Positions 1 to 10,569 of a DNA stretch of 64,000 nt are shown piece by piece (positions within the stretch are counted from its first letter, which is position 1; every line of letters starts with the position of its first letter). The DNA is from Catonia carolina (Eukaryota > Arthropoda > Insecta > Hemiptera > Achilidae). The notes under the pieces were generated by a model, which was not told where the DNA came from, made no database searches, and was given only the letters and a program-made list of their open reading frames with translations. The stretch lies in the NCBI GenBank assembly GCA_035578175.1, contig JAQMRL010000003.1:54606672-54670671 (forward strand), in the 5' to 3' direction. The translations under genes and the position numbers were made by a program.

Positions 1-570
1 CGGCGGAAATGATTTGTTAGCAAATTACGGCTAGTGAAAGATTTCGTCCAGAATTTAGTACCCTGGGTGAAATGAAGACTTGCAGGAATTCGGGGAAGGT
101 AAATTAAGTGCAGAATTTAGTTGTTTCGTATGGTTTTTGGCGTGATAAATTGATTAAAATTGAATCCATAACTCTATTGTACTTGTAGAATTAATATTAA
201 ATTGTGTGTGTATATACCTAACAAAGTTATTGTGCGTCAAACGTGAAAAAAGTTGTTTCTTGACCCCTCTTTTTTTGTGTTGCACGTGGTATATCTTAAA
301 AATTAAGAGAGATACAGTTGTGGGACCAATTTATTCAATGTATTACGTCAAAAACCATAAGACAAAACTAAATTTACCATAAATTCCGTATTTTTAAGCC
401 AAACTCAGGTTGATTAATTTTGCATTATTCACTCATAATTAAAATAAGGTTACGTTTTTTTAGGTTAGTTTTTTTTGCTTATTTCTAATGTTTTGTTACG
501 AATATTAGGTTATATTGTTAATTATTTGCATTGGAAAGAGAGAGTCGTGTGATTGCTTCACACCAGATTT
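1..570. repeat. Rep-F relative, cut by window edge
   Basis: Two blocks tie this stretch to other places in the window. Bases ~10-95 resemble the left arm of the palindromic element at 25848-26639; shared words include aagatttcg and ggtgaaatga. Bases ~355-570 match the reverse complement of 46935-47130, for example the block reading ttgcattggaaagagagagt in one and its complement in the other. I take it as a degenerate member of the same non-autonomous family. The left end lies outside the window. No coding capacity is seen. Confidence 0.5.
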
Positions 571-1526
571 TTTTGCCTCATAAAAGTGGAGATAACATTG
601 AAATAACAAGAGCCTTTAATAATATATATATAATAAAATCCGTTCTTAACACTTGTACCAATATTTACGCAACACTTGTCACTGTAACACTGAGGAAATT
701 TAAATGTAGTACCACTCCACAGACCTTATATATTGTATCTATTTGAATTGCTGACGAACTATTGTTCAGACTGTATATTGTTGTGTGAATCGCGGTTCTC
801 AAGTAGCTAACGCGACGCTATTGTATATTGTCTTAGCACACAAAACAAACTTATAGTAAATACTGTATACCATAGTATGCTATCCTGTATATAATACATA
901 ACCAACTTAACTATTTAGTGTGGCTTTACAAATTTACTACTACAATCGGCAACAAAAAAAGAAAACAACTTAAATAAGTAAATTATGTATTCAACCTCAA
1001 TTTGACATTCAATTGAATAGAAACTGTTGAAAAAGATATTTTACAAACTTTAAAAATTTTAAAATCTTTTCAATTTAAAAGTAGTTCATATATTTTACTT
1101 TCATTTATGAATCTTACTTAATTTTTTTTTCTTCTTCGCTGATACTTAAATGAATGTTACGGCTTTTGAAATCATATAATTTTTATTATCTCTTATTTAA
1201 AAATAATAAATTAGTATGTGTCACCATATTATTTACCTCGACGTAATACCTTGAATTATAATTGTTCACTACGGTTCTTTTATATTTCTTAAATGTAATA
1301 AAGAATTAATATAACAAATGACGTGAAAACACTTAACTAAGGAAATTTTTTAAAAAAAACCAACTTAGAGAATTTTAAAAAGAAAGAATTTTGAGAGAAA
1401 GAAATCTGAAATACCTTGATAAAATTGATTTAAATGGTCCCATGTAGGTCGTAAAAGAAAAAATCCTAAAATTTGTAAATTTCACCATATTTTGTCAGTT
1501 TTTACTGATCAAGTTACCTAAGAATG
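571..1526. other. AT-rich DNA, nothing recognised
   Basis: A/T-rich sequence with no convincing open frame, tRNA-like box or match to the repeats elsewhere in the window. Confidence 0.6.
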
Positions 1527-1528
1527 TA

Positions 1529-2077
1529 CCGGGTGTCCCACGAAGAGGTTGCTATTTTTGAATTAATATGCCGGACGTATCACACATTCTACAGACTAGA
1601 AACCAGTTATAATAAATAAATAAGTAAAAAAGTACCCTCGAGTTTCATTTGCTTATGATTAATCAAAACAAAATGGCGGAAAGTAATTTTATTTGCATAA
1701 CCATTTCAAATTGGTGATTTGTTACAATGTTACTTAAGATGTGAAATGAAAAAAACATGAAAGTAATAAATTATTAATGAACACAGTTTGTTTCATTAAC
1801 CTTTATTCGAACTAATGTCCATCAATAGCTATGCACTGGTAGCGAAGAAACAAAAATGAGTCATAAGCGTTTTTGAAAATTGCCGAGGTATCAACAGTAT
1901 CATTTTTGATATTATTTTCTTATTCCGCCATTTTGTTTTGATTGATATTAAGCAGATCAAATTCGAGCGTACTTTGTTTACATATATATTTATTATAACT
2001 GTAAAGTTTCCAGTCTGTAGAGTGTACGATACGTCCGCCATATTAATTCAAAAATAGCAACCTCTTCGTGGGACACG
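1529..2077 (-). mobile_element. Palindrome-ended mariner derivative
   Basis: The left end starts ccgggtgtcccacgaagagg after a TA. The right end mirrors it (cctcttcgtgggacac, with a short loss at the tip) before another TA at 2078-2079. The arms pair over more than 100 bases with mismatches and gaps: 1529-1680 against ~1920-2077. On the minus strand between ~1905 and ~1812 a frame reads ...RYQCIAIDGH then a stop, which resembles the C-terminal end of many insect mariner transposases. The element is therefore probably an internally deleted mariner-superfamily copy. The ccgggtg terminus is shared with the fold-back element at 9426, but the internal sequence differs. Confidence 0.7.
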
Positions 2078-2221
2078 TAGTACGTACTCCCCCTACAGTA
2101 CATTTCTGTCTACTACAGTGGCTAAAAACATTGAAACCCAATTCAGTATTCAGTCCATATTAAGCTGAATAGTTATACTATTCCAAATAAACAATAAACT
2201 AAAAAAAAGTTTTATTGTAGT

Positions 2222-2625
2222 GTATGCCCATAACAGGCAAGTGGAGTGTTAAATTATCTGCAGTCGATCTGCTAGTTCCAGGGCTACAAAAAAGTAGTTT
2301 TTTCATATCACATGGTCAGCCAATTATATGACTGAACCATTCAAAAACAGAAGAGGTAGAGGTGTAAAAGACACTAGTCAGAGTTATCTCCTATGAGATT
2401 TATGAATTTCATTATACAGCCAGGCCCTGTGGTAAATGAACTGAAGGTGTAATTTTCAGGATGTAAAGTAGATGCTTTTCAGAGGGCTCGACATGCTGAT
2501 AAGCACACTTTCCCACTCAGTGAGAAAGGCTTTGGTAAACCATCTCACTCCTCGTTTTAATTGGTAAAACCTCTAAGAGGTTCAAACCATTTTTTGGCTG
2601 ATGACCTAACCAACAACAATGTGTA
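2222..2625 (+). repeat. Rep-A retroposon, near full length
   Basis: This plus-strand copy begins with the Rep-A head (tgcccataacaggc) and ends in the (AAC)n-type tail after gctgatgacct. In order the family carries a head with a CTGCTAGTTCCAGGGCT block, a middle block (cagccaattatatgactga), the TTATACAGCCAGNCCCTG block, and a 3' domain ending in ggctgatgacctaaacaacaac. This copy has several indels, so it is older than those at 38906 and 41621. No pol III boxes are evident. Other copies show clean 8-12 bp target duplications, which supports movement by LINE-type target-primed retrotransposition. The parent element is not recognised. Confidence 0.75.
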
Positions 2626-2644
2626 CGTTGCAATCTATCCAATC

Positions 2645-2905
2645 TAAGAACAATAAACAACCCCATGAGACCCAATTTGATGAGGGTGATATGAATGGCA
2701 TGAAAGTGGGGGCTTGTGCAGACGCAGGCCGACCATTCCTAAGAGTGTATAGTTAATTGAATTCCAACCATCAAAGTACACCGGTAACCTATGTCTAGTG
2801 GTCCTATTCAAATTCGTATAAAAGTACCTTTACTTGAATTTGAACCATAGAACCTTCGTCTCTGACTAAATTCAGGTATATTAAACAGCTGATTCGCGAA
2901 TATAT
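2645..2905 (-). repeat. Rep-C tRNA-derived SINE
   Basis: Reverse-strand copy of the family seen at 17405, 27066, 49178, 55195 and 29570. The conserved block gtacaccggtaacc, the block aaccttcgtctc and the run taaacagctga appear in the same order and spacing. The tRNA-like head at the right end is largely decayed. The copy directly follows the Rep-A at 2222. Confidence 0.7.
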
Positions 2906-3655
2906 TCATATTAAAAATTTTATTTTGCATCATATTCTTGTTTTTACTAAAGTCCTGAAGGAGTGTCTCCTCCGTAAATAATGGTAATTTTATTAATAAA
3001 ATTGAAATGAAAAGCATTATATGACAAGGGAAATTCAGGACTTTTTGGAAGATTTATCGTACTGGTAAGCAATTACAGAAGTGAAGAAGGCAAAGGTAAA
3101 ATACCTTTTTTTAAATTTTCTATATGCTAAAAACTTTTGAAACTGAAACATGTTTGTAAGTATTTTTCTTAAACTGTTTTAAAGGCAGTAAGTAAGCTAA
3201 GAATAAAGACCAACTTTACAGAAAAGATATCAAGTTTTCGTGGAGTAATGGATAAAAATGTATCAGTGTTTTAAAAAAAAACATTATTATAATGACTTGT
3301 ACCTCCTTTCTCGGTATTCTTTCACTTCTAAAATTTATTCTTACTCCAATATGGTCTTGTAAAAGAATGAAGCAGAAATAAAATATCTTATAGAGGATCA
3401 TTACCTAATTCTATCAAAATAAAGTTATTATCGTGCCTCTATGTTTTTCATCCTTAGAAAGAGAAATATTCGTCTTAATATACAAGCCTAGTGATAAATT
3501 TGCCGTTCTTCTTTAGCCGGCCTTAATTGACGTCTTCAATTTATTCTGAAACATCTTATTGTGTAAAGTGAAATAAATTACTGTCAGAAAACGGAAATCT
3601 GATAAATATCATTTGTACCTCTGCCATCGTTGTATTTCAGTGCAAGCCGTCTTTA
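2906..3655. other. Nothing recognised
   Basis: AT-rich DNA. Short minus-strand open frames around 2808-3017 and 3216-3401 show no recognisable domain and lie in low-complexity sequence. Confidence 0.5.
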
Positions 3656-3825
3656 TTTTTACTTTCTCTTGCCTATATGAATATATAGGAAGGAAAGTAT
3701 TGTTTTCATGCCGATTTTTCGAATTCGAGTTTTCACCGGATTTACACGTTTTAGACCCCCTGAGCCAAAAAACATGTTTTTAGCGATTGGTCTGGGTGTG
3801 TGCGTGCGTGCGTGTGTGTAACATT
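3656..3825 (+). repeat. Rep-G with short GT tract
   Basis: Matches the reverse complement of ~47820-47958. Shared blocks are actttctcttgcctatatg, ggaaagtattgttttcatg, attttcgaattcgag/tttcgaaatcgag, ttttcaccgga and aaacatgttttta. After the block both copies run into an alternating purine-pyrimidine tract: here ~25 bases of gtgtgtgcgtgcg, and at 47.7 kb nearly 90 bases. The paired structure suggests a dispersed element that carries its own dinucleotide seed. Confidence 0.65.
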
Positions 3826-5265
3826 TTTAATGGAAAAACATGTATTTGTATGCTAACAGTTCCTCGTTTGCTGCGCTGAACGGCAAACTGAACTTAAATA
3901 GTTTAACTTCTCGTACAACCTTGCATGTTGAAAGTATAGTTTAGAAACCAGACGGCCAAATCTAAAAACCCTTGTAAGATTCTTGTAAAAAAATTTATTT
4001 TCTATTGTCAGCACAACGGAATTGGTATCTGTGGTTCCATGACTTTACGTGCGCACACATTTATACAAACGTTTTCGAAAAAATACCTTCTTTATTTCAA
4101 CAGGTCATGAGAGGTGAAAATCAGTTGAAATATCACTCTGAGCACGAAAAGTAAAAAGAAATACCGATAAAGTATTTCACATATGATACAGGAACGTTAT
4201 TCGTGCGACCAGAAATGTATCAAGAATTGACTAAGTTTTCTTTTTATTCTTAGTTCACAGCAAGCATTGCAGTTGTTCAATAACTATTCTTTTCCCACAC
4301 GAAAAATGAAGAATTTTGGTCATCTTTCACCCGAGTGAACAATAGGATGACTTTACTCCATATTCCAATATCTTTTAAAGTCAAAATACAGTGCTGTTTG
4401 CATGTCTCTCTTTTCGCTTGCTTTCTTTCTTCGACCTTTCTGTTCCCCTGTTTTTATATATCACCAGATAACTTTATGAAAAGGCAAATCAAAAATGTGA
4501 AAGTTCTTTTATTCTTTTGTATTCATGTCGAAATGTTTTTTACTGTAAATATTACAACTCTTGTTTTATAAAGTTGTATCATTTTGAGTCAGGTTATATT
4601 TAAATTCAATTCCGTTCTTTGTTCACTTTTTGTGACGTTTACTATCAACGTTTGACATTTAGGGAAATTAATCATGTTATATATATTTTTCAGCACCTTC
4701 AACTGCCATATTTTTACGTTTAAAAATGAAACAACGCAGTAGAAGCTTAGATGATTTTTTAAAGAAATTTTTATATGCATATTATGTTTCCTCCGGAGCT
4801 CTGTTCGGTTTGTGGTAGTATTTAGTATTTTAAAATTTGTGTTCAAAGATTTATTTTAGGGCGAAAATTGTAACAAATGTTTCTCTGTTAACTTAAACTT
4901 GTAAAATGCAGTAACTTAAGTCTTCCTGCATCTTATCGTTTAGTTATTATAGAACGTGAGAAGTATTAATTTTCTTAATTATTACCTATAGGAAATTCGT
5001 CTCTGAATCACTATCACTAAATTTTCTATCTTGCCGATTATCTAGAGAGATGAAATTCAGCTTAGTTATTTTAATTGTTCGAAAACAGGAACTAAAGGTA
5101 GCTGAGGTGTAACTATAACAAGCTGAAACAAAAACGGTCTGGGATAGATTCACTCCCGATTCTAAAAATATTTACGTTTTTCTTAGACTGCTCTAAACAG
5201 GGTCGAAATCTCGTGTTATCCTTTTCTAATGTTCTATTACATTGCATCTTTTTATCCCAAACTCG
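3826..5265. other. Nothing recognised
   Basis: AT-rich sequence. Small frames at 4335-4571 (+) and 4589-4846 (-) have no family signature and are compatible with chance. Confidence 0.5.
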
Positions 5266-5276
5266 ATTCCTTGTCA

Positions 5277-5345
5277 GGTTTGGCATTTTTTCATCACTCA
5301 TTTTTATCTGTCACCTTTCTCCATCTTCTGCGTTAGCAATAATTG
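5277..5345 (+). repeat. Rep-E SINE body fragment
   Basis: Contains the Rep-E body block tggcattttttcatcactca followed by tctgtcacctttc and the tctgcgttagc tail, as in the copies at 8555 and 8925. The tRNA-like head is missing, so this is a 5'-truncated or eroded copy. Confidence 0.6.
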
Positions 5346-5995
5346 AAAAACAGTCGGACGTTAAACAGAAAAAACAACTTATAAAAGAATAAAGAATTAA
5401 ATTGGTCTGATAATGTACGGTGGGAAAAGAACAATTAGAGCGGGTATTCATTTAATCCTAGACTTTCGAGGAAACAAAAAAATTCAAATAGGGTTTTTGT
5501 ATTTCATCCTACTATTACGTACATTGACGCTAATGCAGATGGCGAAACGTAATAGATAACAATCGAATGACGATAAAATCTGACGTAAAATCGTACCCAG
5601 AATTCGTGGTATAAAATCCAGTTGCGTTAAACAATACCAACGGGTCAGCCGTTGGCGTGTTTTAAAACAGTTTCTAATAAGTTTTTTAAATGTTCTAAAA
5701 GTAACATTCAGACAAATATTTATTATTGTAATATATCATTTATTTAGGCCTTAAAAAATCCCAAACGTGCTAATTAACCTTTCGTTACTTTTGTTACTCT
5801 TTCATTTCTCGTTTCTCCAAGATGGGTTTAATAGTTCTGTTGGGATATGTTAAAATGCTAAAAGAAAGGTTCCGGTTTCGACTGCCAATTTGGTAATTTT
5901 ATTGCAATCATTCATCATGTACGAAACCACGTAACGTAGCGTATTATAATGATTTAGACGGCGACAAGACTTTAAATATGAAACAAAAATAAACT
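5346..5995. other. Nothing recognised
   Basis: No supported coding region or repeat match was found here. Confidence 0.5.
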
Positions 5996-6152
5996 ATGAC
6001 CGCCTCCGTGACGTAATGTTTAGCGCGCTAGCCTGCAAAGCGGAAGGTTCTCGGTTCCGTTATTGGGCTAGGATCTGGAAATTATTACAATCCTTCCATA
6101 ACTTACAGTAGTCGTTAATGACTAAAATGTTGGTGCGATTTAAATGAAATAA
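5996..6152 (+). repeat. Rep-B tRNA-derived SINE
   Basis: The head ccgcctccgtgacgtaatg resembles a tRNA D-arm/A box. A degraded B box (ggttctcggttccgt) follows ~50 bases later, then the family linker gggctaggatctggaaa. Related copies are at 48759 (+) and 63628 (-). The 63.6-kb copy keeps a good B box (gggttcgattcccgg), which supports the tRNA origin. The parent tRNA cannot be assigned because the acceptor stem is not preserved. Confidence 0.65.
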
Positions 6153-7469
6153 AAATACGTTTATTTTGTAGGTTCGCTTAATTAATAATAAAAACAAATT
6201 AAATAAATATTGAATAGGTTATATTATAATCTATCCCACGGAACTGTGCAGCACGTCAAAACATAAATGTATGTATTAAAATATTGTGATTGAACTTAGC
6301 GTGATCCATTCGAGTTTCAAAAAATGTTCTTTGCTTGTCAGATGAAACTTGCTGTATACTAATTGAAACATGTACTAAATATTAATTATGACAATACTAG
6401 TAGAAAAATTCATAGAGTAGGCCTATTATAAAACATCCGGTCTGTCGCCGGTTGTTTTGATTGAAGGCGTTGGTAGAGTGAAATATGATTACGCATCCTT
6501 TTTACTGACTTTAAACCCGAAGTGTATTTATTTCTGCTGCATGGTTCTGTGGGATATACTTTAGTTGATTGTCCTTTATTACGTTCTGATTAAATATGAA
6601 ATGAAATAAATTGTGCTTTTATATGATTCAAACTGTAGAACTTATTTTATTTTGTCAAGAGTTTATGAAAATCGAAGATTCATCAAGAATTATTAACTGA
6701 TATTTTTTAAACGTTTAATGTTAATAGTTACTCTTATTATATTGCAAAAGTAGAAATTTGAAAACTACAGAAAATAAATATTGTGAAGAACGAAAGTATG
6801 CCGATAAGTACTGAATGGTGCTTAGGAAGCCATTAATGGTCACACACGCGGATAGAAAGATACTGATTTTCTTTATTATGTAGTAGACCGCCTCTAAAAT
6901 ACGTCAGTTTTATTACGTCATAAAACTGTAACAATGTGAATATTTTATTTGTCCAATGTATTTTTATGAACCGCAAAAGAAATCGCTATCTACAGATGTG
7001 GCTTGGAATTCTATTAGGGTTTTTCACGACAAGAAAATCCTACGATCCGCTCGGTTTCCTCTTGTCCATTACATATTATAGACTTTTCTTCTTCTTCTCA
7101 TCGTATCATTACAGTCGTTCGATCATCATACCATACCGCCAACGAAATACAATACCCTCTGACATCAACCTAACATGAAAGCCTAAAAGTAGCTTAGTAA
7201 AGAAAATCGACTAACAGCAATAGGTACATAAACCAACACACTTCATTTATCTTCATGAATAATAAAACAGGTAGGTCTATTTAGATCTTTTATACAACGG
7301 TTAGTGACCCTTACTAACATTTAAAACTAATTCATACTCAAAAATGAAATAGTTTTCTTTTTTCTTTTATCTTTATCATAAAATTATTGACAAATGATTA
7401 AAACAAAACAAGTTTATAGAACACTAAACAAGGACCTAAGGTTTTTGTTTATCGATTTTTTATAATTTT
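6153..7469. other. Nothing recognised; one TAGGCCTA site
   Basis: AT-rich DNA. It contains the 8-bp palindrome TAGGCCTA at 6418-6425, one of seven in the window. The 80-residue open frame at 6936-7178 has no recognisable feature. Confidence 0.5.
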
Positions 7470-8243
7470 GTTTGTTTAGGTCATCAGTTGAAAGGCTAGT
7501 TTGATCCTCTAGAGTATTTACTAAGTAAAACGAGGAATGAGGTGGTTTACCATTGCCTTACTCACTGAGTGGGAAAGTATGTTTTTCAGCATACCAGATC
7601 CTCTGAAAAGTATCCACTTTCCACTCTAAAAATTACGCTTTCTTATCATTTCACACAGGGTTTGGCTGTATAATAATGAAGTTCATTAATCTCAGAGGAG
7701 ATAACTGTGACTAGTGTATTTTACACCTCACCTCTTCTGTTCTTAAATTCCTCAGTCATATAATTGGCTGACCACGTGACAAGTGTCCACAAAAGGCAGG
7801 TGGAGTGTTTAAAATAATTTGCACTCAATCTGCTAGTTCCAGGGTTGCAAAAATAGTTCGGTTTCTTATCATACGGTCAGCCAATTATACGACTGAAGCA
7901 TTAAGAACAGAACAGGTAGAGGTGTAAAACACACTAATTAGAGTTATCTCCTAGTCAGAATGAATGAAGGTAAAGGTGTCATTTGCAATGTCGAAAGTAG
8001 ATGCTTTTCAGATGGCCCGGAAAGCTGATAAGCCTACTTTTTAACTCAGTGAGGAAGGCAGGGTAAACCACGTCACTCCTCATTTTACTCAGTAAAGCCA
8101 CTAGAGGTTCAAACCAGCCTTTCGGCTGATGACCTAAACAACAACAACATGTGATAAGAAACAGAACTATTTTTTGTAGCCCTGGAACTAGCAGATCGAG
8201 TACAAATAAAATTTACCACTCCACCTGCCCGTTATGGGAAGGT
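7470..8243 (-). repeat. Rep-A copy split by a second Rep-A
   Basis: A minus-strand Rep-A starts with the reversed tail (gtttaggtcatcag) and runs to ggctgaccacgtgacaag at 7783. It resumes at 8148 with catgtgataagaaacagaac and reaches its head at ~8240 (cacctgcccgttatggg). The interruption is exactly the plus-strand Rep-A listed next. The host piece is therefore 7470-7783 plus 8148-8243. Confidence 0.8.
7784..8147 (+). repeat. Rep-A nested inside Rep-A
   Basis: Complete plus-strand Rep-A with head tgtccacaaaaggcagg and tail aacaacaac. It is flanked by cacgtgacaag (7773-7783) and catgtgataag (8148-8158). These match at 9 of 11 positions and both correspond to the same site of the host copy, so they are an aged target-site duplication. 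This fixes the element boundaries and gives a relative order: the minus copy is older than the plus copy. Confidence 0.8.
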
Positions 8244-8554
8244 TTCAATAATTAAGAAGGACTTAAAAAAGTTATAATGAATCATGAAGTATGTTGAACC
8301 AAATGTAGGTAAAAGATTATGGACTTTTATTATTTTCGTGAAGAACAAAATGAGAACAACGTATGGATGAAGAAAAGCGTTCAGCGAATCGCAATGTAAG
8401 CTGCAAAACTGTTTCAAGACATTCAAAACTATTACTATTACATTAAAATAAGGTTTGCCAACATCACCGGGTGAATAAAAATTACTATAAGTATTTTGGA
8501 ATATACATGCTCTTTTTAGAATTATATGTCTTTTGAAAGGTTTATATCTTTGAC
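8244..8554. other. Nothing recognised
   Basis: AT-rich spacer. A 64-residue minus-strand frame (8232-8426) is unsupported. Confidence 0.5.
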
Positions 8555-8690
8555 CAATCTTGGCGTAGTGGTAACTGGCTTCTGCTCCAAGGGTCTCGGG
8601 TTCGACTTATACCGACGTCTGGCATTTTTTCATCATTCATTATCATCTGTCACCCTTCATTATATTAGCTGTAATAGGCAGAATGGCCGG
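8555..8690 (+). repeat. Rep-E tRNA-derived SINE
   Basis: The head has a good A box (tggcgtagtggtaactgg) and a B box within gtctcgggttcgacttat. The family body follows: ggcattttttcatcattcat, then ctgtcaccc. This is the usual layout of an internal pol III promoter followed by an unrelated tail. Confidence 0.75.
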
Positions 8691-8867
8691 AAATAAAACA
8701 AAATAAAAACAATGTTTATTTCCTGAGGTTACTTACCCCTTTTTTAACTCCTTTGGTTCAGGTAGTGGTAATTAAAGTGTTTTAATTTTCGTATATCACT
8801 TAAAGAACTTTCTTGTACGTTCAATTCTTTTGCACATAATTGTTAACGGAGGCTGGTAATTAAATCC

Positions 8868-8924
8868 AGGATCCCTAGCGTAGACGCCAGTTGCGCTGAC
8901 CATTACACTGCAGTCAGGAACGTG
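8868..8924 (-). repeat. Rep-E head fragment, reversed
   Basis: The words ggatccctagcgtagacgcc and accattacactgcagtcagg read as the complement of a tRNA-like head with B box and A box. The copy lies immediately before the plus-strand copy at 8925, giving a head-to-head pair. Confidence 0.5.
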
Positions 8925-9055
8925 GCCAGTTCGTAGTGTAGTGGTACTGGCTTCTTCGTCAGGGGTCCCGAAATCGATTACCGGTCAGTTATGGAATTTT
9001 TTCATCACTCTTTCATCTGACACCCTTTCATCGTCTGCATTAGCCCCCGACATTT
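8925..9055 (+). repeat. Rep-E tRNA-derived SINE
   Basis: The A box region gtagtgtagtggtactggct is well kept. The B box region (gggtcccgaaatcgattac) has lost part of the GGTTCGA core. The body ttttttcatcactctttcat and the tail atcgtctgcattagc match the other copies. Confidence 0.75.
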
Positions 9056-9423
9056 CTTTTGTAGTATTATTTAAACAGTTCCGAGGGAGATGGAGGGTTC
9101 TTTGCTGATGTCGGATCAAGTGGCCAGGCGACGGGATTTTGGTTGGTAGGCGGTTGCGGCCTCCTTAAGGCTGGACGAGAACGCCTCAATTGAGTCCAAC
9201 ACTACTTCCCCCATCGTGAGGGAGTTAACATGAGTTGTTTTCGTCGCCTCGGATAAAAAAAATATTAGCACTGCTTGTTAAACTATTAAACGTAAAATAT
9301 AAACAAAAAATTGTCGGAAATTCGTAAACCTCTATTTCCACATCTAAGGCGCAATGACGCAATTTTTTTTATTTTAGCGATTTTTTTATCTGTTAAAATT
9401 CAGTTGTATATTTGCTATTGATG
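9056..9423. other. GC-richer patch of unknown origin
   Basis: Bases ~9080-9235 are clearly richer in G+C than the surroundings, with words such as tggccaggcgacggg and gtgagggagttaac. The patch follows the Rep-E tail and precedes the fold-back mariner. It may be the end of another transposable element. I found no second copy or coding frame. Confidence 0.35.
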
Positions 9424-9551
9424 TACCGGGTGAGCATAAAGTCTTGCCCTGATTATAAAAATTTATTGCAGAATAACTGTTTGACATAATAATTTAAATT
9501 TTATGCTGTTACATAGGTTAGTGTTAATAGTTTTTTTTAAGATTACTTACA

Positions 9552-10025
9552 TTAGTAAACTTCAACGTGTGCCCCCTTGGTAGCTCGGAGGATGTCGAAG
9601 CGGTATTCCAGTTCCCGCCAGGTGTTTTGTAACATGTGTTCTGTCAAAGTACCCACAGCAGCTTGTATCCTAGCCTTCAGTTCGTCAACGTCAGCAACTG
9701 GTATGGCGAAGACTCTATCCTTGATATAGCCCCAGAAAAAAAAGTCAAGGGGAGTAATGTCTGGAGAGCGGGGTGGCCAGGGTGTTGGACCATCCCTTCC
9801 AATCCACCGATCCGGAAATGTTTCATCCAAGAAATTACGCACTATCAAAGCCCAGTGGGGCGGTGCCCCATCTTGCTGGAAAATTATCCATGGTTGATAT
9901 TCTTCTAACTGTGGTGCAATGAACAGTTGCAAAACATCTAAGTAAATGTTAGCGTTAATGGTGTTTTCCGTGAAGAAAAACGGCCCGAAAACCTTATTAT
10001 GCATGAGGCCGCACCAAACATCACG
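9552..10025 (-). pseudogene. 3' half of DD41D mariner transposase
   Basis: The reading frame is open from the spacer to the stop at 9552-9554 and ends ...RATKGAHVEVY. It holds the second catalytic Asp in WIIFQQDGAPPHW and the third in RSPDITPLDFFFW. I count 41 residues between them, the DD41D spacing known for a group of insect mariners (rosa-type). The frame continues upstream of the first Met at 10004 through VWCGLMHNKV to ~10025, where the inverted junction begins. The helix-turn-helix domain and first catalytic Asp are missing, so no active enzyme is possible. It is a paired arm of the fold-back element. Confidence 0.85.
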
Positions 10026-10442
10026 GAAAACACCATTAACGCTAACATTTACTTAGATGTTTTGCAACAGTTCATTGCACCACAGTTAGAAGAATATCAA
10101 CCATGGATAATTTTCCAGCAAGATGGGGCACCGCCCCACTGGGCTTTGATAGTGCGTAATTTTCTGGATGAAACATTTCCGGATCGGTGGATTGGAAGGG
10201 ATGGTCCAATACCCTGGCCACCCCGCTCTCCAGACATTACTCCCCTTGACTTTTTTTTCTGGGGCTATATCAAGGATAGAGTCTTCGCCACACCAGTTGC
10301 TGACGTTGACGAACTGAAGGCTAGGATACAAGCTGCTGTGGGTACTGTGACAGAACACATGTTACAAAACACCTGGCGGGAACTGGAATAGCGCTTCGAC
10401 ATCCTCCGAGCTACCAAGGGGGCACACGTTGAAGTTTACTAA
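10021..10442 (+). pseudogene. Inverted copy of the same transposase half
   Basis: This is the right arm of the fold-back element. The frame matches the left arm from ENTINANIYLDVLQ onward and keeps QQDGAPPHW and RSPDITPLDFFFW with the same 41-residue spacing. It differs by a few substitutions (for example GPTPW to GPIPW, and FAIPV to FATPV). One nonsense change at 10389-10391 turns the Tyr codon of ELEYRF into TAG. The original stop is at 10440-10442. The coding part starts at the junction, so no genuine start codon exists. Confidence 0.85.
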
Positions 10443-10569
10443 TGTAAGTAATCTTAAAAAAACTATTAACACTAACCTATGTAACAGCATAAAATTTAAA
10501 TTATTATGTCAAACAGTTATTCTGCAATAAATTTTTATAATCAGGGCAAGACTTTATGCTCACCCGGTA

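Larger units (their letters stand above)
9426..10567. mobile_element. Fold-back mariner (DD41D), inverted halves
   Basis: The element is bounded by TA at 9424-9425 and 10568-10569. It consists of two inverted arms, 9426-9973 and 10021-10567 (~547 bp each), around a 47-bp spacer. The termini read ccgggtgagcataaagtctt inward from both ends. Each arm is the 3' half of a mariner-superfamily transposase gene plus its 3' terminal sequence. Both ends therefore derive from the same (3') end of the parent, and the 5' half is absent. By eye the arms differ at only about eight positions. An autonomous relative must have supplied transposase for any movement in this form. Confidence 0.9.

Noticed and set aside
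9636..9908. 90-residue frames antisense to each mariner arm (also 10086-10358)
   Set aside because: They are the complement of the conserved transposase coding sequence, and the two are near-identical only because the arms are.
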